A DNA stretch of 54,703 nt from Kitasatospora xanthocidica. Its GTDB lineage: Bacteria > Actinomycetota > Actinomycetes > Streptomycetales > Streptomycetaceae. The position numbers were made by a program, and so were the translations under genes. Positions 42,220 to 50,390 of the stretch are shown piece by piece (the stretch's first letter is position 1; each line of letters starts with the position of its first letter). The stretch covers positions 108,691-163,393 of the forward strand of contig NZ_BNBY01000020.1 in assembly GCF_014656195.1 (NCBI RefSeq), read 5' to 3'. The notes under the pieces were generated by a model, which ran no database searches, was not told the DNA's origin, and was given only the letters and a program-made list of their open reading frames with translations.

Positions 42220-43290
42220 GTGGCGGTGTTCGCGTGCGCCGGGTGCGGTGCCGGGCTGAGCGTTCCGGTGGCGCGGGTGGCGCTGCCGGCCCATGCGTTC
42301 CGGAGCGGGGGCGAGCGCTACCTGCCGCCGGTGCTGCCACCGGGGGCGTACGCCGTCGACCCTGAACCGCACGGGCCGCCGTTCCGGCGGTGGGCCGAGG
42401 TCGGAGCGGGGGAGGCGGCCGCGCACGGGGTGTACGCGCCGGTGCCCCACGTGTCCTTCGGTGCGCCCGGCCGGATCCTGCTCGCGCCCGGTGACACCTG
42501 CGGCACCGTCCTGATCCCCGAGCGCTGCGACGGCTGCTGCGGCTCGGACGGCGGGGTCGGCCCGAACCTGGCCTGCGCCCGCTGCGGGCGGGAGGTCGGC
42601 ACCCGGATCGACGACTGTTACCGGTGGCAGGCGGTGTGGCTGGAGCCGGGCGCGGTGCGCGAGCTGCCCGTCGAGGGGCCTGGCCGGCCGCCCGGGGACG
42701 GCTGGACGGTGACCGGTCTGCCGCCGGTCGAGCCGCTCGGCTGGTGGAGCGACCAGTGGTCCGCCGCGGTCGGCACGGCGCTGGCGCACCTGCTGGCGGC
42801 CTCGGCGGGCGGGCCGCTGGTGCTGCCCGACGGCCTGGTCACCGCGGTCTTCGGCCGGGTGCCGGCCTCCGTCCTGCCGAGCCCGCTCGCCGCGGGCGCC
42901 TCGGCCCGGACGGTCGCCCTGGTCGGCCCCGGCCTCGACCCCCGACCGGGACCGGGACCGGGTACGGGACCGGGTCGGGCGCCGGACATCGCGCTGGTCC
43001 CCCGGCACCCCTGGACCGGCGAGACCTGGCAGCCCTCCGGCGGCGCGGTGCCCGTCCCGCTGGACGCCGAGGTGTGGACGTACCTGGCCGCTCCCGAGAC
43101 CGCGTCCACGACCCGCCTGCCCGAGGGCGTCGAACGCGACGACCCGCTCCCGCTGCGGCCGAACTGGCTGTTCCAGCCGGACCGGTGGCTGCTCCTGGAC
43201 CGCCTGGCACGCCTGCCCGCCGTCCGCGAACCGTGGTTGCGCGCGGTCTACGACCGACTCGCGGCCGACGTCCCGGGCTTCCACCTCTGA
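42220..43290 (+). CDS. Cys-rich zinc-ribbon-like hypothetical protein, 356 aa
   Basis: From the GTG at 42220 (GGGGGGAGAG upstream). Residues 5-10 hold CAGC, and a second Cys cluster at about 102-130 has CDGCCGSDGG and CARCGREVGTRIDDC. These may form one or two zinc ribbons. The middle is Trp-rich (WWSDQWSAAVG) and Gly/Pro-rich. No membrane segment or signal. I do not recognise the family. Its C-terminus has EPWLRAVYDRLAADVPGFHL, an amphipathic helix. Confidence 0.65.
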   Translation: MAVFACAGCGAGLSVPVARVALPAHAFRSGGERYLPPVLPPGAYAVDPEPHGPPFRRWAEVGAGEAAAHGVYAPVPHVSFGAPGRILLAPGDTCGTVLIPERCDGCCGSDGGVGPNLACARCGREVGTRIDDCYRWQAVWLEPGAVRELPVEGPGRPPGDGWTVTGLPPVEPLGWWSDQWSAAVGTALAHLLAASAGGPLVLPDGLVTAVFGRVPASVLPSPLAAGASARTVALVGPGLDPRPGPGPGTGPGRAPDIALVPRHPWTGETWQPSGGAVPVPLDAEVWTYLAAPETASTTRLPEGVERDDPLPLRPNWLFQPDRWLLLDRLARLPAVREPWLRAVYDRLAADVPGFHL

Positions 43291-43297
43291 CGTTCCG

Positions 43298-44188
43298 TCA
43301 TGCGACGGTGGGCACGCCCGCGTTGGCGAGGACCTCCCGGGCCGGCAGCGCGACGCTCGCGGCGGCGGTGAGACCGGTGGCCTCCAGGTGGGCGTCCGCG
43401 ATCCGCAGGCCGGCCGCGTACCCGGCGAAGTCCGGCAGCCCCACCGGCTCGCAGCCCATGAGGCGTGCCGTCGCGTCGCCGTAGACGTACGGGGGCAGGT
43501 TCCGCATCCCGGCCACGTCGATCCCGGCGGTGACCTTCCGGCAGGCGTGCTCCAGCTCGGCGCCGGTCAGCGTCGTCGACCACGGGCCGAGGGCCTGTTC
43601 GCCGGCCAGCTCCCGGACGAAGGCCTCGGCCAGCCCTTCGGCGACGACCTGCTCGCCGACGGTGACGGTCATCGGATTCCAGGCCACGTTGGCGTAGCGC
43701 ACGTTGTGGTGGAGCTCGTGGGCCGCCGCGTGGCCGATCTTGGCCAGGGCGGTCTCGGTCGGCCACATGAGCAGCTGGATCGCGCCCGGGAAGCCGCCCA
43801 TGCCGAAGTAGCCGCGGTTGCGGACGGTCAGGTGCTCGTCGTCGGGGTCGCCGAGCACCACGACGACGTGCACCGTGTCGGCGTGCGCGACGCCGGGCAC
43901 CGCGCCGTCGATCCGCTCCCACGCGGCGGCGAGCGAGTCCTCGACCCGCTGCCAGACCCCGGCGTCCCGCATCCGGCGCACGGCGGCCGGGTACCGCGGG
44001 TCCTCGCGGTCGAGCCGGAAGCCGCTGCCCATCCGGTGCATCGCGACCAGGTCGGCCTCCCCCGTCACCGCGGCCATCACGCCCTCCATCGGGCGGTACA
44101 ACTCCCGCAGGGCGTCCGGCCGCTCCTCCACCGGAAGCCGGAGCAGTTCGAGCATGGCGCTCGCCGTGTCATGAACGATGATCTTCAT
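43298..44188 (-). CDS. DUF2268 putative Zn-dependent protease
   Basis: 296 aa from the ATG at 44188. The zinc motif AAHELHHNVRY (HExxH) sits at about 153-163, followed by a downstream Glu in VAEGLAEAFVREL. These match DUF2268, predicted neutral zinc proteases. No signal peptide, so it acts in the cytoplasm. It converges with the zinc-ribbon gene; the two stops are 7 bp apart. Confidence 0.83.
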   Translation of the reverse strand: MKIIVHDTASAMLELLRLPVEERPDALRELYRPMEGVMAAVTGEADLVAMHRMGSGFRLDREDPRYPAAVRRMRDAGVWQRVEDSLAAAWERIDGAVPGVAHADTVHVVVVLGDPDDEHLTVRNRGYFGMGGFPGAIQLLMWPTETALAKIGHAAAHELHHNVRYANVAWNPMTVTVGEQVVAEGLAEAFVRELAGEQALGPWSTTLTGAELEHACRKVTAGIDVAGMRNLPPYVYGDATARLMGCEPVGLPDFAGYAAGLRIADAHLEATGLTAAASVALPAREVLANAGVPTVA

Positions 44189-44222
44189 GCCACGGACGCT
44201 AGGTCCTCCCGCTACGTGAGGG

Positions 44223-44840
44223 TCAAGCGGACCGGCCCGGCTCGGGGTAGGGGTCCGAGGCGAGGCGGGCGTGGAGGTGTTCGTCCTGGTAGTCGCGGCC
44301 CTCGAAGCGCCAGGAAGCGCGCAGCGTCCCCTCGTGGGGGAAGCCGGCGCGTTCGGCGACCCGGCAGGAGGGGTCGTTGCCGACGGCGTGGAACAGCTCG
44401 ATGCGGCGGGCTCCGGCGGTCTCCACGGCCCAGCGGGTGACGGCGGTGGCGGCGCGGGTGGCGAGGCCGCGGCCGCGGGCGGCGGTGAGCAGCCAGTAGC
44501 CGACCATCGCGATGCCGTCGGCCCGGTTGCTCCAGCGCAGGAAGGCGTTGCCGAGGAGGGCGCCGCCGGGGGCGTCGGTGATGGCGAAGGCTGCCATGGT
44601 GCCGTCGGCCCAGTGGGCGTCACAGCGGTCCAGGTAGGCCTCGGCGGCGGCCGGGTCGGTGGAGTCGAGCGGGTTCCAGCGGGCGATCTCCGGGTCCGTC
44701 GAGGCGGCGACGAGCGCGGGCACGATGCCGCCAGGGACGTCGAGGGCGCGCCCCCAGGGCCGCAGCAGGGCGTCGCCGAGGTCGATCACGGCGGGACGGA
44801 ACACCCGCTGGTCGACGGCGGGTTCACTGGTGGTGGTCAT
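44223..44840 (-). CDS. GNAT-family N-acetyltransferase
   Basis: 205 aa; the ATG at 44840 follows AGGAAGA. The RimJ-type layout is clear: ALLRPWGRALD, DPEIARWNP, GYWLLTAARGRGLATRAA with the acetyl-CoA loop, and FHAVGNDPSCRVAERAGFPHEGTLR. Such enzymes acetylate protein N-termini or small amines. It ends 34 bp upstream of the DUF2268 start on the same strand and may be cotranscribed. Confidence 0.88.
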   Translation of the reverse strand: MTTTSEPAVDQRVFRPAVIDLGDALLRPWGRALDVPGGIVPALVAASTDPEIARWNPLDSTDPAAAEAYLDRCDAHWADGTMAAFAITDAPGGALLGNAFLRWSNRADGIAMVGYWLLTAARGRGLATRAATAVTRWAVETAGARRIELFHAVGNDPSCRVAERAGFPHEGTLRASWRFEGRDYQDEHLHARLASDPYPEPGRSA

Positions 44841-45008
44841 GCCGTCTTCCTATCCCCGGTCCCCCGCGCCCGCCAGCGATTTATCCCGCCGGAGCCCGGC
44901 GAGCCCGGTCAGGCCCGGTCGGCGCTCGGTGAGGCCAGCCGGCGTCCGGCCGGCGTCCGGTGACCGCGCGGGGCGGGTGCACCGGACGCCACCGCCGGAG
45001 GGGCCGGG

Positions 45009-45683
45009 TCAGATCCGGGACAGGTAGCCGTTGTCCACCAGCCAGAGCACGTTCAGCTTGGCCGGGCCGCCGGGCACCAGGGTGGTGTCGAGCTGGTACT
45101 GCAGGCCCCACCCGGGCTGGTTGAACCAGGGCGCGATCGGGCCGGCGTGCACCTTGAAGGGCTTGACCACCTTGTAGTCGTGGTAGTTGCAGGCGGCCGC
45201 CGGGTTGCCGTCCAGGCTCTGCGGCGGGATCGCGCGGTTGGCGTAGGGCAGGCCCTCGGGGGCGAGGAAGGCGCCGTACTCGCTGCCGTAGCGGTCGATG
45301 TTCTGGTTGGGGTAGAGGGTGATGTCGAACTCGACCGGGCTGCCGTCGGGCAGGGTGACGTAGCCGTCGGCGGGCGGGTACTTCCAGCCGCCCTTGCCGC
45401 CGTTGGCGGCCGCGTCGTAGTAGGTCGCCAGGAAGTCCTGGTCGCTCGCGCCGCCGGTGCGCTGGTAGCCGACCAGTTGGCGGCCGACCCGGCCGGTGGT
45501 CGGGAGGTCCTGCGGGCCGAGGCGGGCGTCGTCGTGCCGGAAGGCGGCGGAGCACTGGTCGGCGGGGGTACCCGTCGCCCCGGCGGTGGCGGCCGGGGCG
45601 GCCGCGGCGGCCGGGAGGCTCGGGGCGAGTACGGCGGCGGCCGCGGCGAGGGGCGCGGCGAGCAGGCGAAGGCGAAGGCGCAC
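45009..45683 (-). CDS. Secreted TNT-domain NAD glycohydrolase
   Basis: 224 aa from the GTG at 45683 (GACGGAGA upstream). A signal peptide ends near residue 30. The C-terminal half is a TNT domain like that of mycobacterial CpnT: NIDRYGSEYGAFLAPEG, YANRAIPPQSL, KVVKPFKVHAGPIAPWFNQP, GWGLQYQL and a final VLWLVDNGYLSRI. Arg131, Arg150 and Gln195 probably correspond to the NAD-binding residues. Cys44 and Cys165 could pair. The domain splits NAD+ and kills host or rival cells. No immunity gene is adjacent. Confidence 0.87.
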   Translation of the reverse strand: MRLRLRLLAAPLAAAAAVLAPSLPAAAAAPAATAGATGTPADQCSAAFRHDDARLGPQDLPTTGRVGRQLVGYQRTGGASDQDFLATYYDAAANGGKGGWKYPPADGYVTLPDGSPVEFDITLYPNQNIDRYGSEYGAFLAPEGLPYANRAIPPQSLDGNPAAACNYHDYKVVKPFKVHAGPIAPWFNQPGWGLQYQLDTTLVPGGPAKLNVLWLVDNGYLSRI

Positions 45684-45773
45684 GGTGTCTCCGTCGATCG
45701 GGTCAGCGGTCGAGAACGGAGCCACGGGGGTGTGTTTCGCTCACCCTCCGTGGCTGGTTCGACACCAGGCAAT

Positions 45774-45805
45774 CGGATCATCTGATGATTCGTCAACATG
45801 ATCCG
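45774..45805. promoter_or_regulatory. Nested dyads upstream of the TNT gene
   Basis: CGGATCAT (45774-45781) and ATGATCCG (45798-45805) form 8-bp arms with a 16-nt spacer. Nested in the left part is ATCATC-T-GATGAT (45777-45789). They lie 90-120 bp upstream of the TNT start and also upstream of nothing else close, so they may be its operator. Confidence 0.55.
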
Positions 45806-45890
45806 AACGACAGCCGGTCGTACTCCGCCCTTTCGGCCAAACCCGGGACACCGCGACCGCCCACCCGCGAGGATGAACGGTCCGGCCCCC

Positions 45891-47174
45891 TCAGCGGCCC
45901 GGGGCGACCCGCCCGATCAGGTGGAGCAGCCGGTCGAGGGAGTCCTTCGAGTTGGGCTCGGTGAGGTTGACCATGAGCCGGAACGCCACCTTCAGCAGCG
46001 CCGGGTGGCCCAGCCCGGCGCCACCGGCGGCGCCGAGCAGCTTGGGGCGGCCGAGCAGGTCGGCGGCCAGCCGGCCGAGCGCGAAGTACCCGGCATAGGC
46101 GGAGCGCAGCGCCTGCGGGTAGGCGCGCAGGGCGAGCTCCCGGCCGCGGTCGGTGCGGCGGGCGAGGGCCTGGACGATCGTCTCGGCGGCGTAGCGGCCG
46201 GATTCCATCGCGTAGGCGATGCCCTCGCCGGTGCCCGGGCTGACCGTGCCGCCCGCGTCGCCGACCAGCAACAGGCCGTCCGCGTAGTGGGGTTGCCGGT
46301 TGAGGCCCATCGGGAGGGCGGCGCCGCGGATCGGCTCGGTGACGCCCTCGGGGGTGTAGCCGTACTCGGGCGGCAGGTCCTCGCACCAGTGGCGCAGCAG
46401 TTCCCGCCAGTCCACGTCGACCTTGGCGGTGTCGAGGACGCCGAGGCCCACGTTGGCGGTGCCGTCGCCCATGCCGAACACCCAGGCGTAGCCGGGCAGG
46501 AGGCGCCGGGCCGGGTCGTTCGGGTCGCGCAGGTCGAGCCAGGCCTCCAGGTAGCGGTCCTCGTGGCGCGGGGTGGTGAAGTAGGTCCGGTAGGCGACGC
46601 CCATCGCGCGGTCGGCGCGACGGTAGCGCTTCATCGCGACGGAGAGCCGGGTGGAGTTGCCGTCGGCGGCGACCACGATCGGGGCCCGGTAGGCGACGGG
46701 CTTGCGGTCCTCGCCCAGTTTGGCCGTGACGCCGGTGATCCGGCCAGTCCGTTCGTCGACCAACGGACCCGCCACATTGGCGCGTTCGACGAGCCGGGCG
46801 CCGTAGGAGGCGGCCTTCCGGGCGAGCAGCTGGTCGAAGTCGGCGCGGCGGCGGACCAGCCCGTAACCGGGGAAGGCGGACAGCTCGGGCCAGTCGAACT
46901 CGATCGAGCGCCGACCGGCGATCAGCCGCAGGCCGCGGTTGTGCAGCCAGCCGGCCTCCTCGGAGACGTCGATGCCGAGGTCCGTCAGCTGCTTGACGAC
47001 GCGCGGGGTGAGCCCGTCCCCGCAGACCTTCTCGCGCGGGAAGGCGGACTTCTCCAGGAGGAGGACGTCCAGGCCGGTGCGGGCCAGGTGGGCGGCGGCG
47101 GTGGAGCCGGCCGGGCCGGCACCGACCACGATGACGTCGGCGCTCTCCTCGGCGGTCTGCTCTGGGCCGGGCAT
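45891..47174 (-). CDS. Geranylgeranyl reductase-family FAD enzyme
   Basis: 427 aa; the ATG at 47174 follows GGGAGAG. The FAD site is VIVVGAGPAGSTAAAHLA; later come CGDGLTPRVV, LVVGDAGGTVSPGTGEGIAYAM in pieces (GDAGG, GEGIAYAMESGRYAAE) typical of GGR-type flavoproteins. Actinobacterial members reduce the isoprenoid chain of menaquinone or of archaeal-type lipids; menaquinone reduction is the more likely role. It stands alone here. Confidence 0.87.
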   Translation of the reverse strand: MPGPEQTAEESADVIVVGAGPAGSTAAAHLARTGLDVLLLEKSAFPREKVCGDGLTPRVVKQLTDLGIDVSEEAGWLHNRGLRLIAGRRSIEFDWPELSAFPGYGLVRRRADFDQLLARKAASYGARLVERANVAGPLVDERTGRITGVTAKLGEDRKPVAYRAPIVVAADGNSTRLSVAMKRYRRADRAMGVAYRTYFTTPRHEDRYLEAWLDLRDPNDPARRLLPGYAWVFGMGDGTANVGLGVLDTAKVDVDWRELLRHWCEDLPPEYGYTPEGVTEPIRGAALPMGLNRQPHYADGLLLVGDAGGTVSPGTGEGIAYAMESGRYAAETIVQALARRTDRGRELALRAYPQALRSAYAGYFALGRLAADLLGRPKLLGAAGGAGLGHPALLKVAFRLMVNLTEPNSKDSLDRLLHLIGRVAPGR

Positions 47175-47617
47175 CGCTCTCTCCCACGGGTCGGATCGGC
47201 TGCTCACGCAGCGGAATCGGCGGACTGGGCGGTTCCAGACGGACGATAGAGAAACCTGGCACCCGCCCGCCGCCCCGACACGCAGGCCGCCCCCGATGAC
47301 CGGTCAATACCGGCCACCTCCGCCGCCTGGGTTCACCCGCCGGGTCGGGTAACGGAGTTGACCGCCGCCACCCTCGCCACCGGGTGCACCACACACGAAA
47401 CCATGACAACAGGGTGATCGGATCGTTGTAACGAACTCATCGGACCAACCCACCACAACGTCACATTCCGGCCAAACTTCCCTTGCGTCACGTTTCCCAC
47501 TGCGGGAACTTTTGAGCCCCTCCCGTCGCACGGCACCGGCCCCCACCGAACGTCCGACCCGAGGCTCCCTCCCACCGCGCAGGCTCGTCCCCGCCTGCCG
47601 TACCCGATGGATCGCCC
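47175..47617. other. Divergent intergenic region before the LAxTG protein gene
   Basis: About 440 bp with no gene. It has an AT-richer patch at 47390-47510. A TCGTT-GT-AACGA inverted repeat lies at 47423-47434, and a CCGGT-CAAT-ACCGG inverted repeat near 47300. Either may control one of the divergent genes. The leader of the rightward gene may be long. Confidence 0.5.
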
Positions 47618-48628
47618 ATGCACATCCGTTCCACCGCCGCGCGCTCCCTGGTGGCCGTCCCGACCGCCGCCGCCCTGATGCTGCTCGCCCCCGCCGCCGC
47701 TCACGCCGTCGCCGGCGGCGGCAAGGGCGGTGCTCCCGGCAACAACGGCACCGTCAAGATCCACGACTCCGCCACCGGCCAGGAGGACGTCCGCAACGAG
47801 CCCAAGGTCTGCACCTTCTACCTGGACTCCTTCGGCTTCGACGCCAACCAGGACGTCATCTGGGCGATCACCACCGTCGGTGGCGGCCCCAACGAGAAGC
47901 TCGTCGCGTACGGCGACATCCCGGTCGACGGCCACGGCCACGTCCGCACCGAGGACATCCACCTGCCGGACGGCCACTACAAGCTGTACTGGCAGTCCGT
48001 CGAGCTGGTCGACGGCGAGCTGCCGGAGGACACCAAGCTCAACAACCCCAAGCACAAGGTCTTCAAGGTCGACTGCGGCGGCGAGACCCCGGCCCCGACC
48101 GGCAAGCCCTCCCCGACCGTGAAGCCGACCCCGGCCAAGACGCCGTCGCACGGCCCGACCTCCGTGCCGACCACGCCGTCGCACAGCCCGTCGGCGCCGG
48201 CCACGCCCTCGGCCACGCCGTCCGCCCCGGTCACGCCGAGCGCGAGCACCAGCACCAAGCCGTCGGAGACCCCGAGCGCCACGCCCACCACCCCGGCGGC
48301 CACCACCCCGGCGCCGACCACCCCGGCGACCGCCGAGCCGACCGTGGCCCCCACGGACGTCCCGAGCGCGGGCCCGTCGACCCCGCCGACCGCCACCGTG
48401 CCGGTGCACACCCCGACCACGGAGACCCCGGTCAACCCGGACGCGCCGCTGCCGCTGCCCACCAAGGTCAGCGTCCCGACGCCGATCCCGGGCGCCGCGT
48501 CGGACGGCAAGAAGCTGGCCAGCACCGGTAGCGACGGCACCCTGCTGTACGCGGGCGCCGGCACCGCCCTGCTGGTCGCCGGCGCGGGCGCGGTGGTCTA
48601 CACCCGCCGTCGCCGCACCACCTCCTGA
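47618..48628 (+). CDS. Sortase-anchored surface protein (LAxTG)
   Basis: 336 aa from the ATG at 47618. A signal peptide of about 31 residues (ending AAAHAVA) is followed by a beta-rich domain (about 40-155) with two cysteines (KVCTFYLDSFGFDANQDV). A Pro/Thr/Ala-rich stalk leads to LASTGS, a helix (LLYAGAGTALLVAGAGAVVY) and the tail TRRRRTTS. LAxTG is the signal read by class E sortases of streptomycetes. The protein is therefore covalently attached to peptidoglycan. No sortase gene is in the window. Confidence 0.88.
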   Translation: MHIRSTAARSLVAVPTAAALMLLAPAAAHAVAGGGKGGAPGNNGTVKIHDSATGQEDVRNEPKVCTFYLDSFGFDANQDVIWAITTVGGGPNEKLVAYGDIPVDGHGHVRTEDIHLPDGHYKLYWQSVELVDGELPEDTKLNNPKHKVFKVDCGGETPAPTGKPSPTVKPTPAKTPSHGPTSVPTTPSHSPSAPATPSATPSAPVTPSASTSTKPSETPSATPTTPAATTPAPTTPATAEPTVAPTDVPSAGPSTPPTATVPVHTPTTETPVNPDAPLPLPTKVSVPTPIPGAASDGKKLASTGSDGTLLYAGAGTALLVAGAGAVVYTRRRRTTS

Positions 48629-48737
48629 GGCACCACCTCCTGAGGCACCGGGCCCGTCCGGGGCGCTGACCCCGCCCCGGACACCCGCCCCGGACACCCG
48701 CCCCGGGTACCCGCCGTGACTGAGCCACGGCACCACC

Positions 48738-48777
48738 GAGCCCCTGGACCCGCGAGCAGCAGCGGGCCCAGGGGCTC
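48738..48777 (+). terminator. Hairpin terminator after the LAxTG gene
   Basis: A 16-bp stem (GAGCCCCTGGACCCGC) with one mismatch and an 8-nt loop, about 110 bp past the stop. Confidence 0.8.
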
Positions 48778-49132
48778 GTTGTCGTACCACGGCGCCCGCG
48801 TCCCCTGGGGTACGCGGCCGACGGCGCCGCCGTCCGACGATGCGGGCCCCGGTCACGGGGGTGGAACCGGGGCCCTCATCCCCTTCCACGGGCGGCCCGC
48901 CGTCCCGGGTTCACCACTGGCACCACCGATCCCATCCGCCCGCCCCCGGACGAGCGCCCCACGCGGCCCCCGACCGGGTGCGGGGCGCGAGGGCGACGTC
49001 CCCGGCCGCCGCGCCCCGGGCCGCGCGGGCCGACCGCCGCCGCTGCGGCGGGGCGTAGGGGGCGGGGCTCCGGTCGCCGGGCGGGGCCCCGCGCGGCCCC
49101 GGCCCGGGACGCCGTCGGCCTCCGGGAACGCC

Positions 49133-49173
49133 GGAAGCCCCTGGCCGCACGGGGGAACGGGCCAGGGGCTTCC
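49133..49173 (-). terminator. Hairpin terminator after the Ca2+/H+ antiporter gene
   Basis: A perfect 14-bp stem (GGAAGCCCCTGGCC) with a 13-nt loop, 26 bp past the stop at 49199. Confidence 0.82.
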
Positions 49174-49198
49174 ACCGTGGACTACGGCCGGCCCGCCG

Positions 49199-50299
49199 TC
49201 ACGGGTTCACCGCCAGGACCACGTACCCCGCCAGCACCGCCAGGTGCACCGCGCCCTGCAGCGGCGTCGCGCGGCGCGGGATCACCGTGAGGGTGCCCAG
49301 CACCACCGTCAGGGTCAGCAGCACCATGTGGGCGGGCTCCAGGCCGAGCACGAGCGGGCCGGACAGCCAGGTGGAGGCGATCGCGACCGCCGGGATGGTG
49401 AGGCCGATGCTGGCGAGCGCCGAGCCGAGGGCCAGGTTGAGGCTGGTCTGCACCCGGTTGCGGACGGCCGCGCGCAGCGCCGCGATGGTCTCCGGCAGCA
49501 GCACCATCAGGGCGATCACCACGCCGACGACGGCGTGCGGGAGTCCGGCGTCCTCCACCGCCTGCTCGATGGTCGGCGAGACGCCCTTGGCCAGGCCCAC
49601 GACCGAGACCAGCGCGACGCCGAGCAGCAGCAGGCTGACCCCGGCGGCGCGGACGCTGGGCGGGCTCACGTGCTCCTCCTCGTCCATCACCCGCCCCTCG
49701 GGGGTGACGGCCAGGAAGTAGTCGCGGTGCCGGACGGTCTGGGTGGCCACGAACAGCCCGTAGACCACGAGCGAGGCGGTGGCCGCGTAGGTCAGCTGGG
49801 TGGTGGAGAACTGCGGACCGGGCGAGCTGGTGGTGAAGGTCGGCAGCACCAGGCTGAGGGTCGCCAGGGTGGCGATGCAGGCGAGTGCGGCGCCGGTGCC
49901 CTCGGCGTTGAAGACGGCGGTGCGGTACTTGATCGCGGCGACCAGGATGGACAGGCCGAGGATGCCGTTGCAGGTGATCATCACGGCGGCGAACACGGTG
50001 TCCCGGGCGAGGGTGGAGGACTTGTCCCCGCCGTCGGCCATCAGGGTCACGATCAGCGCGACCTCGATCACGGTGACCGCCACCGCGAGCACCAGGGACC
50101 CGAAGGGCTCCCCCGACCAGTGGGCGATGACCTCGGCGTGGTGCACGGCGGACAGCACGGCGGCCACCAGGAAGCAGGCGACCACGCCCACCACCCAGCC
50201 GGGCAGGTCTTCGTGCCAGGTCAGGGCGAGGACGACGAACGACACCACCGGAACGACGACGGTCCATTGCGCGGCGGCCGCGCGGAGCTTCGTGATCAT
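49199..50299 (-). CDS. Ca2+/H+ (cation/proton) antiporter, CaCA superfamily
   Basis: 366 aa from the ATG at 50299. About eleven helices form two alpha-repeats with the characteristic acidic helices: VLAVAVTVIEVALIVTLM in the first half, and VIALMVLLPETIAALRAAVRN in the second, with the exchange-site Glu in each. A hydrophilic loop (PEGRVMDEEEHVS) separates them. This matches ChaA-like proton-coupled exporters of Ca2+ or Na+. It is monocistronic. Confidence 0.87.
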   Translation of the reverse strand: MITKLRAAAAQWTVVVPVVSFVVLALTWHEDLPGWVVGVVACFLVAAVLSAVHHAEVIAHWSGEPFGSLVLAVAVTVIEVALIVTLMADGGDKSSTLARDTVFAAVMITCNGILGLSILVAAIKYRTAVFNAEGTGAALACIATLATLSLVLPTFTTSSPGPQFSTTQLTYAATASLVVYGLFVATQTVRHRDYFLAVTPEGRVMDEEEHVSPPSVRAAGVSLLLLGVALVSVVGLAKGVSPTIEQAVEDAGLPHAVVGVVIALMVLLPETIAALRAAVRNRVQTSLNLALGSALASIGLTIPAVAIASTWLSGPLVLGLEPAHMVLLTLTVVLGTLTVIPRRATPLQGAVHLAVLAGYVVLAVNP

Positions 50300-50390
50300 G
50301 CCGCCGAGGATCCCAGACCGGGGGCCCGCCACCCGGGTGCCCGCGCCGGGACACGGAGGGATGTGGCAGGACTCGTCCCCTTTTGGCCAC

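Larger units (their letters stand above)
48629..49198. other. Convergent intergenic region with three hairpins
   Basis: About 570 bp between two convergent genes. It carries a terminator for each, and a third hairpin (10-bp stem GGGCCCCGGT, 48844-48875). The rest is very GC-rich and I see no gene. Confidence 0.55.
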
